Assembly: GCA_964634675.1 (NCBI GenBank)
Contig: CAZWLH010000025.1
Location: 1 to 18,477 of the forward strand
Reading direction: 5' to 3'
DNA length: 18,477 nt
Source of the DNA: UMGS172 sp964634675
Lineage (GTDB): Bacteria; Bacillota; Clostridia; Oscillospirales; Acutalibacteraceae
This document shows, in pieces, positions 1 to 7,484 of this stretch (positions are counted from its first letter, which is position 1; every line of letters starts with the position of its first letter). Under the pieces are notes generated by a model. That model searched no databases, had not been told where the DNA came from, and worked only from the letters and a program-made list of their open reading frames with translations. Made by a program: the position numbers and the translations under genes.

Positions 1-84
1 TACTTTCATCTTATTTTTTTGAGAAAAGTGTTACCTATCATTGATTTATCTACATGCGGCATTTTTAAGTTTACAAATTAGCTC
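1..84. other. Left edge, no gene recognised
   Basis: This AT-rich stretch before the nrdG promoter shows no open frame that I can assign and no clear terminator. It may be the end of an intergenic region belonging to an upstream gene outside the window. Nothing else is supported here. Confidence 0.5.
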
Positions 85-113
85 TTGTCTGGCGGCGAAA
101 TGTGTAGTATAAT
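85..113 (+). promoter_or_regulatory. Sigma-A-type promoter of nrdG
   Basis: A -35 box TTGTCT (85-90) and a perfect -10 box TATAAT (108-113) are separated by 17 bp. Transcription would start near 119-121, about 40 bases before the nrdG start codon. Confidence 0.7.
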
Positions 114-118
114 TAAAA

Positions 119-141
119 CCGAGGTGTTTTCGAAACTTCGG
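119..141 (+). promoter_or_regulatory. Short imperfect hairpin at the 5' end of the nrdG mRNA
   Basis: CCGAGGT at 119-125 can pair with ACTTCGG at 135-141 (one mismatch), with a partly self-complementary loop. It begins at about the predicted transcription start, so it would cap the 5' end of the transcript. No U-tract follows, so it is not a terminator. A role in mRNA stability or regulation is only inferred. Confidence 0.35.
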
Positions 142-161
142 ATGTTGCAGAGGGTGACGGG

Positions 162-689
162 ATGAACTATGCTAAGATCAACAAAAACGATATCGCCAAC
201 GGTATAGGTGTGCGTGTTACACTGTTTGTGTCGGGCTGTACCCACCGCTGTCCCGGCTGTTTTAACAGCGAGGCGTGGGATTTCGGCTTCGGCAAGCCCT
301 TTTGCGAGGAGACCGAAACCGAGCTTTTAGATGCTTTGTCACCGAATTATATTGACGGAATAACCTTGCTTGGCGGTGAACCGATGGAGCCTCAAAATCA
401 GGCGGCGCTATTGCCGTTTTTGAAGCGTATGAAATCTGAATACCCGCAAAAAACGGTTTGGTGCTTCACGGGATATACGCTTGAGACCGATCTGCTTAGT
501 GAAAGCCGTGCACGCTGTGAATTTACCTATGAGCTTTTGTCGCTTATCGATGTTTTGGTCGACGGCGAGTTTATAGAAAAGCTTAAAAACATTTCGCTCC
601 GTTTTAAAGGCTCCGAAAATCAGCGGCTTATCGATCTTCGGGCTACTTTGGAAAGCGGAAGCGTCGTTTTATGGAACAAAAAGAGATAA
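162..689 (+). CDS. nrdG: Anaerobic ribonucleoside-triphosphate reductase activating protein (radical SAM)
   Basis: This is the activase that uses S-adenosylmethionine and a [4Fe-4S] cluster to install the glycyl radical on the class III reductase NrdD, allowing anaerobic dNTP synthesis in the cytoplasm. The 175-residue length is typical. The cluster-binding motif is the NrdG-type CxxxCxxC at Cys26, Cys30 and Cys33, preceded by a small ISGC-like turn (VSGC). A GGEP motif for SAM binding follows at about residues 70-73, and the C-terminal half carries the usual ENQRLIDL-like segment. The ATG is preceded by a GAGGGTGA stretch that can act as ribosome binding site. nrdD is not downstream; it could lie upstream outside the window or elsewhere. 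The gene has its own promoter and is separated from lon by a second promoter. Identification is secure at family level. Confidence 0.93.
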   Translation: MNYAKINKNDIANGIGVRVTLFVSGCTHRCPGCFNSEAWDFGFGKPFCEETETELLDALSPNYIDGITLLGGEPMEPQNQAALLPFLKRMKSEYPQKTVWCFTGYTLETDLLSESRARCEFTYELLSLIDVLVDGEFIEKLKNISLRFKGSENQRLIDLRATLESGSVVLWNKKR

Positions 690-710
690 AAAATTCGCAT
701 TTTTAAGCAC

Positions 711-730
711 TTGACGGCTCTGAAAGTCAA
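711..730 (+). promoter_or_regulatory. Inverted repeat upstream of the lon promoter (possible operator)
   Basis: TTGAC (711-715) and GTCAA (726-730) form an inverted repeat with a 10-base spacer, ending 15 bases before the -35 box of lon. It does not match the CIRCE element (TTAGCACTC-N9-GAGTGCTAA) and is at best a partial resemblance to CtsR heptads. A regulatory role is inferred from position only. Confidence 0.25.
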
Positions 731-745
731 AAGTTGCTTCAAAGG

Positions 746-774
746 TTGCAAACTGCCGAAAAATATTGTATAAT
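746..774 (+). promoter_or_regulatory. Sigma-A-type promoter of the lon-engB-lysA operon
   Basis: TTGCAA (746-751) and TATAAT (769-774) are spaced by exactly 17 bp, giving a start near 781. This matches, box for box, the promoter found in front of mraZ. Confidence 0.8.
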
Positions 775-791
775 CACATAAATATTATTTT

Positions 792-797
792 AAAGGA
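792..797 (+). promoter_or_regulatory. Ribosome binding site deciding the lon start
   Basis: AAAGGA lies 8 bases before the ATG at 806 but would touch or overlap the in-frame ATG at 797. The 806 start is therefore preferred. Confidence 0.65.
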
Positions 798-805
798 TGA
801 AAAAA

Positions 806-3214
806 ATGCCCGATACCCCAAACAGAGTATATAATATACCCACGCTTGCCTTAAGAGGGATAGTCGTATATCCCAAGACCGTGGTGCATTTTGATGTTAT
901 AAGAAAAAAATCTATAGAGGCTTTAAATGCCGCTATGGCAGGCGACCGACAGATTTTTTTGGTCACTCAGGGTGATATTGCCAGTGACGATCCCAAGAGA
1001 GATGACCTTTATTCGGTCGGCTGTGTTGCGAAAATACGCCAGATCGCACGTGCCGCAGGAGACAGTGTTCGGGTTTTGGTCGAGGGCTGCTACCGTGCCG
1101 AGCTGAGAGAGCTGACGGTTGAGGAGCCTGCGCTTTATTCGAATATCGTTCGGTTGGAGGATGCTCCGATAAAGGGCAGAGCGGTGTATAACGAAGCACT
1201 GCTCAGAAGTGCAAAGTCGGCCTTTGACGAATATGCACGTGTTGCACCCAAGATACCGCCCGATATTCTTATGACGGTCGTGGCGGCCGAGGATATAGGC
1301 TTCCTGGCCGATTACATCACCCATAATATGCCGGTCGACTATGACGACAAGCAGTATATTTTGGAACAGACCGACCCCAAAAAACGCTTGAAGCTGGTCA
1401 TAACCTTGCTTAAGCGCGAAAAGGAAATAACCGAGATCGACCTTAAGATAAACGAGTCGGTCAAGGGCAATATCGACCGCAATCAGAGGGAGTATTACCT
1501 TCGTGAGCAGATAAAGGTGATAAACGAGGAGCTTTACGGCAACTCGGGCAGTGAGGACGAATGTGAGCGGTATTACAGCCGTATCGATGCCTTAAAGGCC
1601 GATGACAAAGTCAAAGCTCAGCTCAAAGAAGAGGTCGACCGCTATGCCAGAATGCCGAGCGGCTCACACGAGGCAACGGTGGTGCTCGGATATTTGGACA
1701 CCTGCCTGTCACTTCCGTGGGGAGTGTATACCGATGCTAAAATAAACCTCGAGAAATCGAAGAAAATACTTGACCGTGAGCATTACGGACTTGAAAAGGT
1801 CAAGCAACGCATAATCGAGCTGTTGGCGGTGCACACGCTTATCCCCGATGTTAAGGGACAGATAATCTGTCTTGTCGGACCTCCGGGTGTCGGCAAAACG
1901 TCGATCGTCAAGTCGGTGGCCGAATGTATGGGCAGAAAATATGCACGTGTTGCTTTGGGCGGCGTCGGCGATGAATCCGAAATAAGGGGACACCGCAAGA
2001 CCTATATCGGCGCTATGCCCGGCAGAATAATCAATGCCGTTAAGAGTGCAGGCTCGGCTAATCCCGTTATTTTGCTTGACGAGATTGACAAGCTCGGTTC
2101 ATCGTATAAGGGTGACCCTTCGTCGGCTATGCTCGAAATACTCGACAGTGAGCAAAATTCGACATTTTTCGACCACTATATAGATATGCCGTTCGATTTG
2201 AGCCGTGTATTGTTTATAACCACCGCCAACGATGCCGGAAGCATTCCCGCACCGCTGCTCGACAGAATGGAGCTTATCGAGCTTGGCAGCTATACGCGTG
2301 AGGAAAAGTTTCAAATTGCCAAAAAACACCTTGTGAAAAAGGAAGTATCGGCGGTCGGACTGTCCTCGAAAACCTTGAAATTCACCGATGAGGCAATATA
2401 CAAGCTCATCGACTCATATACCCGTGAGGCCGGCGTTCGCCGACTTGACAGGACGGTGGCTACGGTTTGCCGCAAGGCCGCCGCAAGGATAGTTTCGGGT
2501 GAAGACAGTGTTAAGGTAACTCCTTCGGTGCTGAAGGAAATGCTCGGAACCGAAAAATACAAGCCGGATGTTTTGCAAAAAAAGGATGAAATTGGACTTG
2601 TTAACGGTCTTGCGTGGACAAGCGTCGGCGGAGAGATGCTCCAAATGGAGGTCGTTTGTGTGCCGGGAAGCGGCAAGCTCGAGCTTACGGGCTCGCTCGG
2701 AGACGTTATGAAGGAATCGGCATATACCGCGGTGACCTGTGTCAGAAGCCGTGCCGAATCGCTCGGAATAGATAAGGAATTTTACAAAAAGCTCGACATT
2801 CACATTCACGCACCCGAGGCGGCAGTGCCTAAGGACGGCCCGTCGGCAGGTGTGACCATGGTTACGGCGATAGTGTCGGCCTTGACCGGCAATCCGGTTC
2901 GCCGTGACATCGCAATGACGGGTGAGGTGACCTTAAGGGGCCGTGTTATGCCCATCGGCGGACTTAAGGAAAAGTCGATGGCCGCTTACAGAAACGGTAT
3001 CAAAAGGGTATTTATTCCCGTTGAAAATCTGCCCGACCTTGACAATGTCGATAAGATAGTCAGGGATAATGTTGAGTTCACGGCGGTTGAAACCGTGGAT
3101 GAGCTTTTGTCCGAGGTGCTTGTCAACGCACTCACGGTCAAAGCAACGGAAAGCAAAGGCTTTTTCGCCGTTGAAGCACAGGCTCCGACCGAAAAGCCGA
3201 TGATCCACCAATAA
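806..3214 (+). CDS. lon: ATP-dependent protease Lon (LonA type)
   Basis: Lon is a cytoplasmic AAA+ serine protease that unfolds and degrades misfolded and selected regulatory proteins. From the ATG at 806 the protein has 802 residues, normal for LonA. Order of domains: N-terminal substrate-binding domain (about 8-200), coiled linker (about 200-300), AAA+ module with Walker A GPPGVGKT at 358-365 and Walker B VILLDEIDK at 421-429, then the protease domain with KDGPSAG at 676-682 (catalytic Ser680) and GGLKEK at 718-723 (catalytic Lys721). An in-frame ATG lies three codons earlier at 797, but the Shine-Dalgarno site fits 806. Lon heads an operon with engB 12 bases downstream. No heat-shock operator that I can name precedes it. 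All catalytic residues are present. Confidence 0.97.
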   Translation: MPDTPNRVYNIPTLALRGIVVYPKTVVHFDVIRKKSIEALNAAMAGDRQIFLVTQGDIASDDPKRDDLYSVGCVAKIRQIARAAGDSVRVLVEGCYRAELRELTVEEPALYSNIVRLEDAPIKGRAVYNEALLRSAKSAFDEYARVAPKIPPDILMTVVAAEDIGFLADYITHNMPVDYDDKQYILEQTDPKKRLKLVITLLKREKEITEIDLKINESVKGNIDRNQREYYLREQIKVINEELYGNSGSEDECERYYSRIDALKADDKVKAQLKEEVDRYARMPSGSHEATVVLGYLDTCLSLPWGVYTDAKINLEKSKKILDREHYGLEKVKQRIIELLAVHTLIPDVKGQIICLVGPPGVGKTSIVKSVAECMGRKYARVALGGVGDESEIRGHRKTYIGAMPGRIINAVKSAGSANPVILLDEIDKLGSSYKGDPSSAMLEILDSEQNSTFFDHYIDMPFDLSRVLFITTANDAGSIPAPLLDRMELIELGSYTREEKFQIAKKHLVKKEVSAVGLSSKTLKFTDEAIYKLIDSYTREAGVRRLDRTVATVCRKAAARIVSGEDSVKVTPSVLKEMLGTEKYKPDVLQKKDEIGLVNGLAWTSVGGEMLQMEVVCVPGSGKLELTGSLGDVMKESAYTAVTCVRSRAESLGIDKEFYKKLDIHIHAPEAAVPKDGPSAGVTMVTAIVSALTGNPVRRDIAMTGEVTLRGRVMPIGGLKEKSMAAYRNGIKRVFIPVENLPDLDNVDKIVRDNVEFTAVETVDELLSEVLVNALTVKATESKGFFAVEAQAPTEKPMIHQ

Positions 3215-3226
3215 CGGAGGAGAACA

Positions 3227-3814
3227 ATGAACTATAACAAAGCAGAATTCGAAATGTCGGCAGGTACTTCGAAGCAGCTTATACCGTCCGACCGACCCGA
3301 GGTTTGCTTTTCGGGTCATTCAAACGTCGGAAAATCGTCGCTTATAAATAAGGTATTCAACCGAAAGGCCTTTGCCAGAACGAGCAACAAGCCGGGCAAG
3401 ACCGCAACGGTCAACTTCTTTCTTTGCGAAAATATTCGCTTGGCCGATCTGCCGGGATATGGCTTTGCAAAGGTGTCGTTCGATGAGCGCCGCCGCTGGG
3501 CCGAGCTTATGGAGGGCTATTTTGCCGACGAGCGTGATATTCATCTTGTTTTTCAGCTTATTGATGCACGCCATAAGCCGACCAAGGACGATATCGATAT
3601 GCTGCATTTTTTGTGTGACAGCGGAATTCCGTTTGTCGTTATGCTGACCAAGACAGATAAGCTGAAGAAGACCGAGCGCGAGAAAAATATGGAAATGCTC
3701 AAACACGAAATGAGCTTTATAGGCGATGTTCCGATGATACCGTTTTCGGCTGAGAACGGTGAGGGCTGCGACACCGTTCGCGGTCTCCTTGATGAAATAA
3801 ACGAAAAGGGATGA
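3227..3814 (+). CDS. engB: Ribosome biogenesis GTP-binding protein EngB/YsxC
   Basis: EngB (YsxC/YihA) is an essential small GTPase needed for maturation of the large ribosomal subunit. The 195 residues match the family. The G motifs are all visible: G1 GHSNVGKS at 30-37, G2 around the TSNKPGKT segment at 52-59, G3 DLPGYG at 74-79, G4 TKTD at 141-144 and G5 SAENG at 174-178. A GGAGGA site lies right upstream of the ATG, 12 bases after the lon stop codon. The lon-engB pairing is common in Bacillota and the two are surely co-transcribed. lysA begins 4 bases after the stop codon. Nothing is truncated or unusual. Confidence 0.96.
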   Translation: MNYNKAEFEMSAGTSKQLIPSDRPEVCFSGHSNVGKSSLINKVFNRKAFARTSNKPGKTATVNFFLCENIRLADLPGYGFAKVSFDERRRWAELMEGYFADERDIHLVFQLIDARHKPTKDDIDMLHFLCDSGIPFVVMLTKTDKLKKTEREKNMEMLKHEMSFIGDVPMIPFSAENGEGCDTVRGLLDEINEKG

Positions 3815-3818
3815 AATT

Positions 3819-5114
3819 ATGATCAGCGAAAGTGTGGGAATAAACGGAGAGGGACATCTGACCGTCGGCGGTGCCGATTGTGTCGCTTTGGCCAAGGAAT
3901 ACGGAACGCCGCTTTATGCATATGATGAGACACTTATAAGAAAGACCTGCGCCGAATTTAAGTCTTCGATAGATGAATTTTACGGCGGAAACGGCAAGGT
4001 ACTTTATGCGAGCAAGGCCTTTTCCTGCAAGGAAATGTACAGAATCATCCGTTCCGAGGAACTCGGAGCCGATGTTGTTTCGGGCGGTGAGCTTTATACC
4101 GCTCTTTCGGCAGGACTCGATGCCGCAGATATTTTCTTCCACGGCAACAACAAGACCGAGGCCGAGCTCGAATATGCGGTGAAGGCCGACGTCGGTCATA
4201 TCGTGGTCGACAATATGTCGGAGCTTGAGTCGCTTTGCCGCATAGCCGTCGGTATGGGTAAAAAAGTCGGAATTATGCTGAGAATAAAGCCGGGCATTGA
4301 TGCTCATACGCACAGCTATATACTTACGGGTCAGATCGATTCGAAGTTCGGCTTTGCGCTTGAAAACGGCGAGGCTATGGAAGCGGCGGTAAAGGCGAGC
4401 AAATGCGAAAATGTCTGTCTCAAGGGCTTTCACTGCCATATCGGCTCACAGATATTCGATACCGAGCCGTTCTGCGACGCCGCACGTGTTATGATAGAGT
4501 TTATGGACGCTTTCCGCAAAAGAACCGGAATAACCCTGCCCGAGCTTAATCTCGGCGGCGGCTTCGGCGTTAAGTACATCGAGTCCGACGGTGCACTGCC
4601 GTTCAAAAGCTTTATGCAAAAGGCTTCGTCCGCTTTGAAGCAAAAGGCCGAGGAGCTTGATTTCCCGATACCCAAAATATTCATCGAGCCCGGCCGTTCC
4701 GTTGCGGCTCCTGCGGGTATTACACTTTATACTGTCGGAAACGTTAAGGAAATCAAGGATGTCAGAACCTATGTCTCGATCGACGGCGGTATGACCGATA
4801 ATCCGAGATATGCGCTTTACGGCTCGGATTATGATATAGAAATAGCAAATAAGGCCGCAGAACCCAAGGATTTTGTCGCAACAGTTGCCGGAAAGTGCTG
4901 TGAAAGCGGCGATTTGATACAGGAAAACGCTTCGATGCAGACTCCGCAAAAGGGTGACATTATGGCGGTGCTGACGACAGGTGCTTACAACTATTCGATG
5001 TCGAGTAACTACAACCGTATACCGCGCCCGGCGGCGGTAATGGTGAAAAACGGTGCCGCAAGGGTCATTATCAGGCGTGAGACCTATGAGGATATCATTA
5101 AAAACGATATTTAA
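3819..5114 (+). CDS. lysA: Diaminopimelate decarboxylase
   Basis: LysA is a PLP enzyme of fold type III that decarboxylates meso-diaminopimelate to L-lysine, the last step of lysine synthesis. The 431-residue protein has the PLP lysine in YASKAF (Lys66), the HCHIGSQ motif (205-211), a glycine-rich GGGFG phosphate loop (246-250), EPGR (290-293), the GMTDNPR segment (324-330) and the CESGD motif (361-365) that supplies the partner-subunit active-site cysteine. It starts 4 bases after engB, so the two are likely translationally coupled. The substrate meso-DAP is also used by MurE in this window and would be made by the dehydrogenase at the right edge. The family includes related decarboxylases for other substrates, but the motifs fit LysA well. 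Confidence 0.95.
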   Translation: MISESVGINGEGHLTVGGADCVALAKEYGTPLYAYDETLIRKTCAEFKSSIDEFYGGNGKVLYASKAFSCKEMYRIIRSEELGADVVSGGELYTALSAGLDAADIFFHGNNKTEAELEYAVKADVGHIVVDNMSELESLCRIAVGMGKKVGIMLRIKPGIDAHTHSYILTGQIDSKFGFALENGEAMEAAVKASKCENVCLKGFHCHIGSQIFDTEPFCDAARVMIEFMDAFRKRTGITLPELNLGGGFGVKYIESDGALPFKSFMQKASSALKQKAEELDFPIPKIFIEPGRSVAAPAGITLYTVGNVKEIKDVRTYVSIDGGMTDNPRYALYGSDYDIEIANKAAEPKDFVATVAGKCCESGDLIQENASMQTPQKGDIMAVLTTGAYNYSMSSNYNRIPRPAAVMVKNGAARVIIRRETYEDIIKNDI

Positions 5115-5126
5115 CGGAGGACTTTT

Positions 5127-5786
5127 ATGCGCGACGACATTACGAGTATTCCGATAAGTGAGGTCTTTGAGCCGAAGGACGGCTGTCCTGTTTGCCGACT
5201 TCGTGATATGCTTGAGGAAAGGGCAGTGACGTATATTACGGGTGCCGCTATGATGGAACCCGATGTGCGTATCGAAACCAATAAAAAGGGCTTTTGCCGT
5301 CTGCATTACGGTCAAATGCTCGAAAAGGGCAAAAAGCTGACCATCGCACTGATACTCCAAAGCCACCTGGCACAGATAGCTTCGGACGGTGTGACGGCTG
5401 CTCCGAGCAAAAAGTCTTTAAAACAGAGCGGCAGCTGCTTCATCTGCGAAAAGCTCGAGCGCAACACCGAGGCTATTGTTAAAAATATCTGCCTTTTATG
5501 GGAAAAGGAAAAGGATTTCAAACGGCTTTATTCCGAGCAGCCGTTTATTTGCTTGGAACACTGCCGTATGCTGACTGCGGCTTCGGGCGTGATCTCAAAA
5601 AGCAGCCGCCGTGAATTTGCGGCCGTTACCGAAAAGCTTGCGACCGTACATTTGGTCGAGCTTGCAGGCGATTTGAAGCGTTTCGGTGATATGTTCGACT
5701 ACCGCAACAACGGCGAGGAGGATTGGGGTAACTCAAAAACCTCGGTAGAACGTACGGTCGAATGGCTGACCTCGAGGAAAATTTAA
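5127..5786 (+). CDS. DUF6062-like protein with two CxxC/FCxxH zinc-binding-like modules
   Basis: I recognise this as resembling the DUF6062 family found in Clostridia; function is unknown. The 219 residues contain two copies of the same pattern: CPVC (Cys20, Cys23) followed by FCRLH (Cys57, His60), then CFIC (Cys104, Cys107) followed by ICLEH (Cys142, His145). The spacing is similar in both (33 and 34 residues), which suggests an internal duplication with each half binding one metal ion, probably zinc. There is no signal peptide or membrane segment, so it should be cytoplasmic. A GGAGGA site precedes the ATG and the gene lies 12 bases after lysA, as last gene of the operon; a strong terminator follows 12 bases after its stop. 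Metal binding is inference. The family name is from memory of its motifs, not a search. Confidence 0.72.
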   Translation: MRDDITSIPISEVFEPKDGCPVCRLRDMLEERAVTYITGAAMMEPDVRIETNKKGFCRLHYGQMLEKGKKLTIALILQSHLAQIASDGVTAAPSKKSLKQSGSCFICEKLERNTEAIVKNICLLWEKEKDFKRLYSEQPFICLEHCRMLTAASGVISKSSRREFAAVTEKLATVHLVELAGDLKRFGDMFDYRNNGEEDWGNSKTSVERTVEWLTSRKI

Positions 5787-5798
5787 TGTTTAATATTT

Positions 5799-5832
5799 CG
5801 GCAGAAGGAATTGTTCCTTCTGCCGTTTTTTT
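5799..5832 (+). terminator. Intrinsic terminator of the lon-engB-lysA operon
   Basis: A perfect 12-bp stem, CGGCAGAAGGAA (5799-5810) against TTCCTTCTGCCG (5814-5825), has a 3-base loop and is followed by seven T residues (5826-5832). Confidence 0.95.
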
Positions 5833-6012
5833 GCGTTTTAAGGTGCAAAGTCGCGCATACCGTTCTGTAGGTGCCGTTTATTAATGCTTTGATTGAATCC
5901 GTGGCTTAAAATTTTGTTATAAATGCTTTTTTATTTTTCACTACATTTTGTGCTTCGGTAAAATGCACAACACAAATTTTAAAAAATTGTTATATTTTCC
6001 GAAAAAAACCTC
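5833..6012. other. AT-rich intergenic spacer between two operons
   Basis: No gene is seen between the operon terminator and the mraZ promoter. The stretch is AT-rich with several poly-A/T tracts. It contains an inverted repeat TTGTGC (5948-5953) / GCACAA (5965-5970) with an 11-base spacer, whose role is unknown. Confidence 0.6.
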
Positions 6013-6041
6013 TTGCAATCTGGGAACTTACCTTATATAAT
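6013..6041 (+). promoter_or_regulatory. Sigma-A-type promoter of the dcw cluster
   Basis: TTGCAA (6013-6018) and TATAAT (6036-6041) are separated by 17 bp. Transcription would start near 6048, leaving a leader of roughly 65 bases before mraZ. Confidence 0.82.
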
Positions 6042-6058
6042 AATTTTAATGGCGAATT

Positions 6059-6096
6059 GTGGTGCTTTGGACCATAATCGAACACAAAAGTGGTGC
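6059..6096 (+). repeat. Direct repeats in the mraZ leader, possible MraZ boxes
   Basis: GTGGTGC occurs at 6059-6065 and again at 6090-6096, start to start 31 bases, about three helical turns. The second copy lies in AAAGTGG (6087-6093), which matches the AAAGTGK box bound by MraZ in Mollicutes. MraZ is known to repress its own operon through direct repeats near the promoter. Assignment here is inference, since spacing differs from described arrays. Confidence 0.35.
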
Positions 6097-6113
6097 AGGA
6101 AGGAGCGGTCTAT

Positions 6114-6536
6114 ATGTTTTTCGGACAACATTATCATAATGTTGATAAAAAAGGCCGTGTCTTTGTGCCTGCAAAGTACCGTGAAGAGCTCGGCGATGAG
6201 TTTATGCTCAGCCGCAGCTTCGACAACCGCTGTATCTGCGTTTATCCTATGAGCGAATGGGAAAAGATCGACGAAAAGCTTAAAGCGCTTCCTGCCAGCC
6301 GTGCCGGAAAGCTCATACGTTTTATGTATTCGGGCGCCGAAAAGGTGTCCTGCGATGCACAGGGACGTGTTCTTATACCTCAGCCGTTGCGTGAGTATGC
6401 ATCTCTCACCGACGAAGCGGCTGTTATCGGTATGTCTTCGAAGCTTGAGATTTGGAACGGTGCCGCCTTCCGTGCCGAGGAAGAGGAGGAAACCACCGAG
6501 TCTGTTGCCGCCTTGGCCGAAGAGCTCGGATTTTGA
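6114..6536 (+). CDS. mraZ: Transcriptional regulator MraZ
   Basis: MraZ is a nucleoid-associated DNA-binding regulator of the AbrB-like swapped-hairpin fold, forms rings, and controls the dcw operon it heads. From the ATG at 6114 the protein has 140 residues, the usual length. It holds two copies of the family motif: DKKGRVFVPAKYRE (11-24, DxxxR core Asp11/Arg15) and DAQGRVLIPQPLRE (81-94, Asp81/Arg85). The AAGGAG site at 6100-6105 lies 8 bases before this ATG; an in-frame GTG at 6090 is rejected because it is upstream of that site. The C-terminal tail is rich in glutamate. rsmH follows after 5 bases. It is most likely autoregulated through repeats in its leader. Confidence 0.95.
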   Translation: MFFGQHYHNVDKKGRVFVPAKYREELGDEFMLSRSFDNRCICVYPMSEWEKIDEKLKALPASRAGKLIRFMYSGAEKVSCDAQGRVLIPQPLREYASLTDEAAVIGMSSKLEIWNGAAFRAEEEEETTESVAALAEELGF

Positions 6537-6541
6537 TCGCT

Positions 6542-7462
6542 ATGGAATTCAAACATATATCGGTGCTTCTTGACGAAGTGCTTGAAAATCTCAATATAGA
6601 TCCCGACGGAATTTACGTCGACGGTACCGCAGGCGGTGCCGGTCATTCCCGGGAAATAGCCAAAAGGCTCAAAAACGGTCATCTTTATGCGCTTGACCGT
6701 GACCCCGATGCCGTTAAAACGGCTACCGAACGACTGCAAGGGCTCCCCGCAAGCGTTATTCAGACCAATTATGCCGACATGGCAGCCGTTTTGGAGAACG
6801 TTGGCGTTTCATCGGTCAACGGTGTGCTGCTCGATCTCGGCGTTTCGTCGTGGCAGCTTGACAACGGCGACCGCGGATTTTCCTATCGTGCCGATGCTCC
6901 GCTTGATATGAGAATGAGCAGAACGGGCACATCGGCGGCCGATTTGATAAATACTTTAGACACACAGGCGATAACCGATATCTTAAGGGATTACGGTGAG
7001 GAAAAATTCGCCTACCGAATAGCCTGCAATATAGTGAAAGAGCGTGAAAAGGCTCCGATTACGACCACGCTGAGGCTTGCGGATATAATCGCCGCCTCGG
7101 TGCCTGCTGCCGCACGCCGTGACGGTCACCCCGCAAGAAAGAGCTTTCAGGCTATTCGCATAGCCGTTAACGGTGAATTCGAGGCCGAAACCGTGGGAAT
7201 AACCTCTGCCTTCGAAATGCTGAAGCCCGGCGGAAGGCTTTGCGTTATAACCTTTCACTCGCTTGAGGACAGACTTGTGAAGAATCTTTTCGCCTCGTTC
7301 TGCAAGGGCTGTACCTGTCCTCCCGAGCTTCCCGTTTGCGTTTGCGGAAAAAAGCCGAGGGGCAAGCTTATCTCAAGAAAACCGATAATACCCACCGATG
7401 CGGAAATACTCGAAAATACAAGAAGCCGCAGTGCCAAGCTGAGGGTGATCGAAAAAATATAA
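6542..7462 (+). CDS. rsmH: 16S rRNA (cytosine(1402)-N4)-methyltransferase RsmH (MraW)
   Basis: RsmH methylates N4 of C1402 in 16S rRNA using S-adenosylmethionine, tuning the ribosomal P site. The 306-residue protein starts MEFKHISVLL, the family's typical beginning, and carries the SAM-binding loop DGTAGGAGHS (27-36), LLDLGVSSWQLD (96-107), the RGFSYR segment (111-116), the GHPARKSFQAIRI helix (195-207), and FHSLEDR (238-244). A cysteine cluster (Cys254, 257, 259, 266, 268) lies near the C-terminus; comparable cysteines occur in many Gram-positive RsmH proteins. The frame is open further upstream inside mraZ, but the ATG at 6542 gives the conserved N-terminus. It is the second gene of the cluster, as usual. 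Confidence 0.96.
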   Translation: MEFKHISVLLDEVLENLNIDPDGIYVDGTAGGAGHSREIAKRLKNGHLYALDRDPDAVKTATERLQGLPASVIQTNYADMAAVLENVGVSSVNGVLLDLGVSSWQLDNGDRGFSYRADAPLDMRMSRTGTSAADLINTLDTQAITDILRDYGEEKFAYRIACNIVKEREKAPITTTLRLADIIAASVPAAARRDGHPARKSFQAIRIAVNGEFEAETVGITSAFEMLKPGGRLCVITFHSLEDRLVKNLFASFCKGCTCPPELPVCVCGKKPRGKLISRKPIIPTDAEILENTRSRSAKLRVIEKI

Positions 7463-7484
7463 ACTTCAAGGAGCATTAGAGTAA

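Noticed and set aside
1709..1993. Small minus-strand frames inside lon
   Set aside because: They lie opposite the conserved Lon linker and AAA+ coding and show no independent features.
3717..4439. 240-codon minus-strand frame opposite engB and lysA
   Set aside because: Shadow of coding sequence; engB and lysA carry complete motif sets on the plus strand.
4446..5366. 306-codon open frame on the minus strand across lysA and the DUF6062-like gene
   Set aside because: It lies opposite two well-supported genes, has an unnatural composition rich in His, Arg and Cys, no ribosome site and no family motif. It is a shadow of the plus-strand codon pattern.
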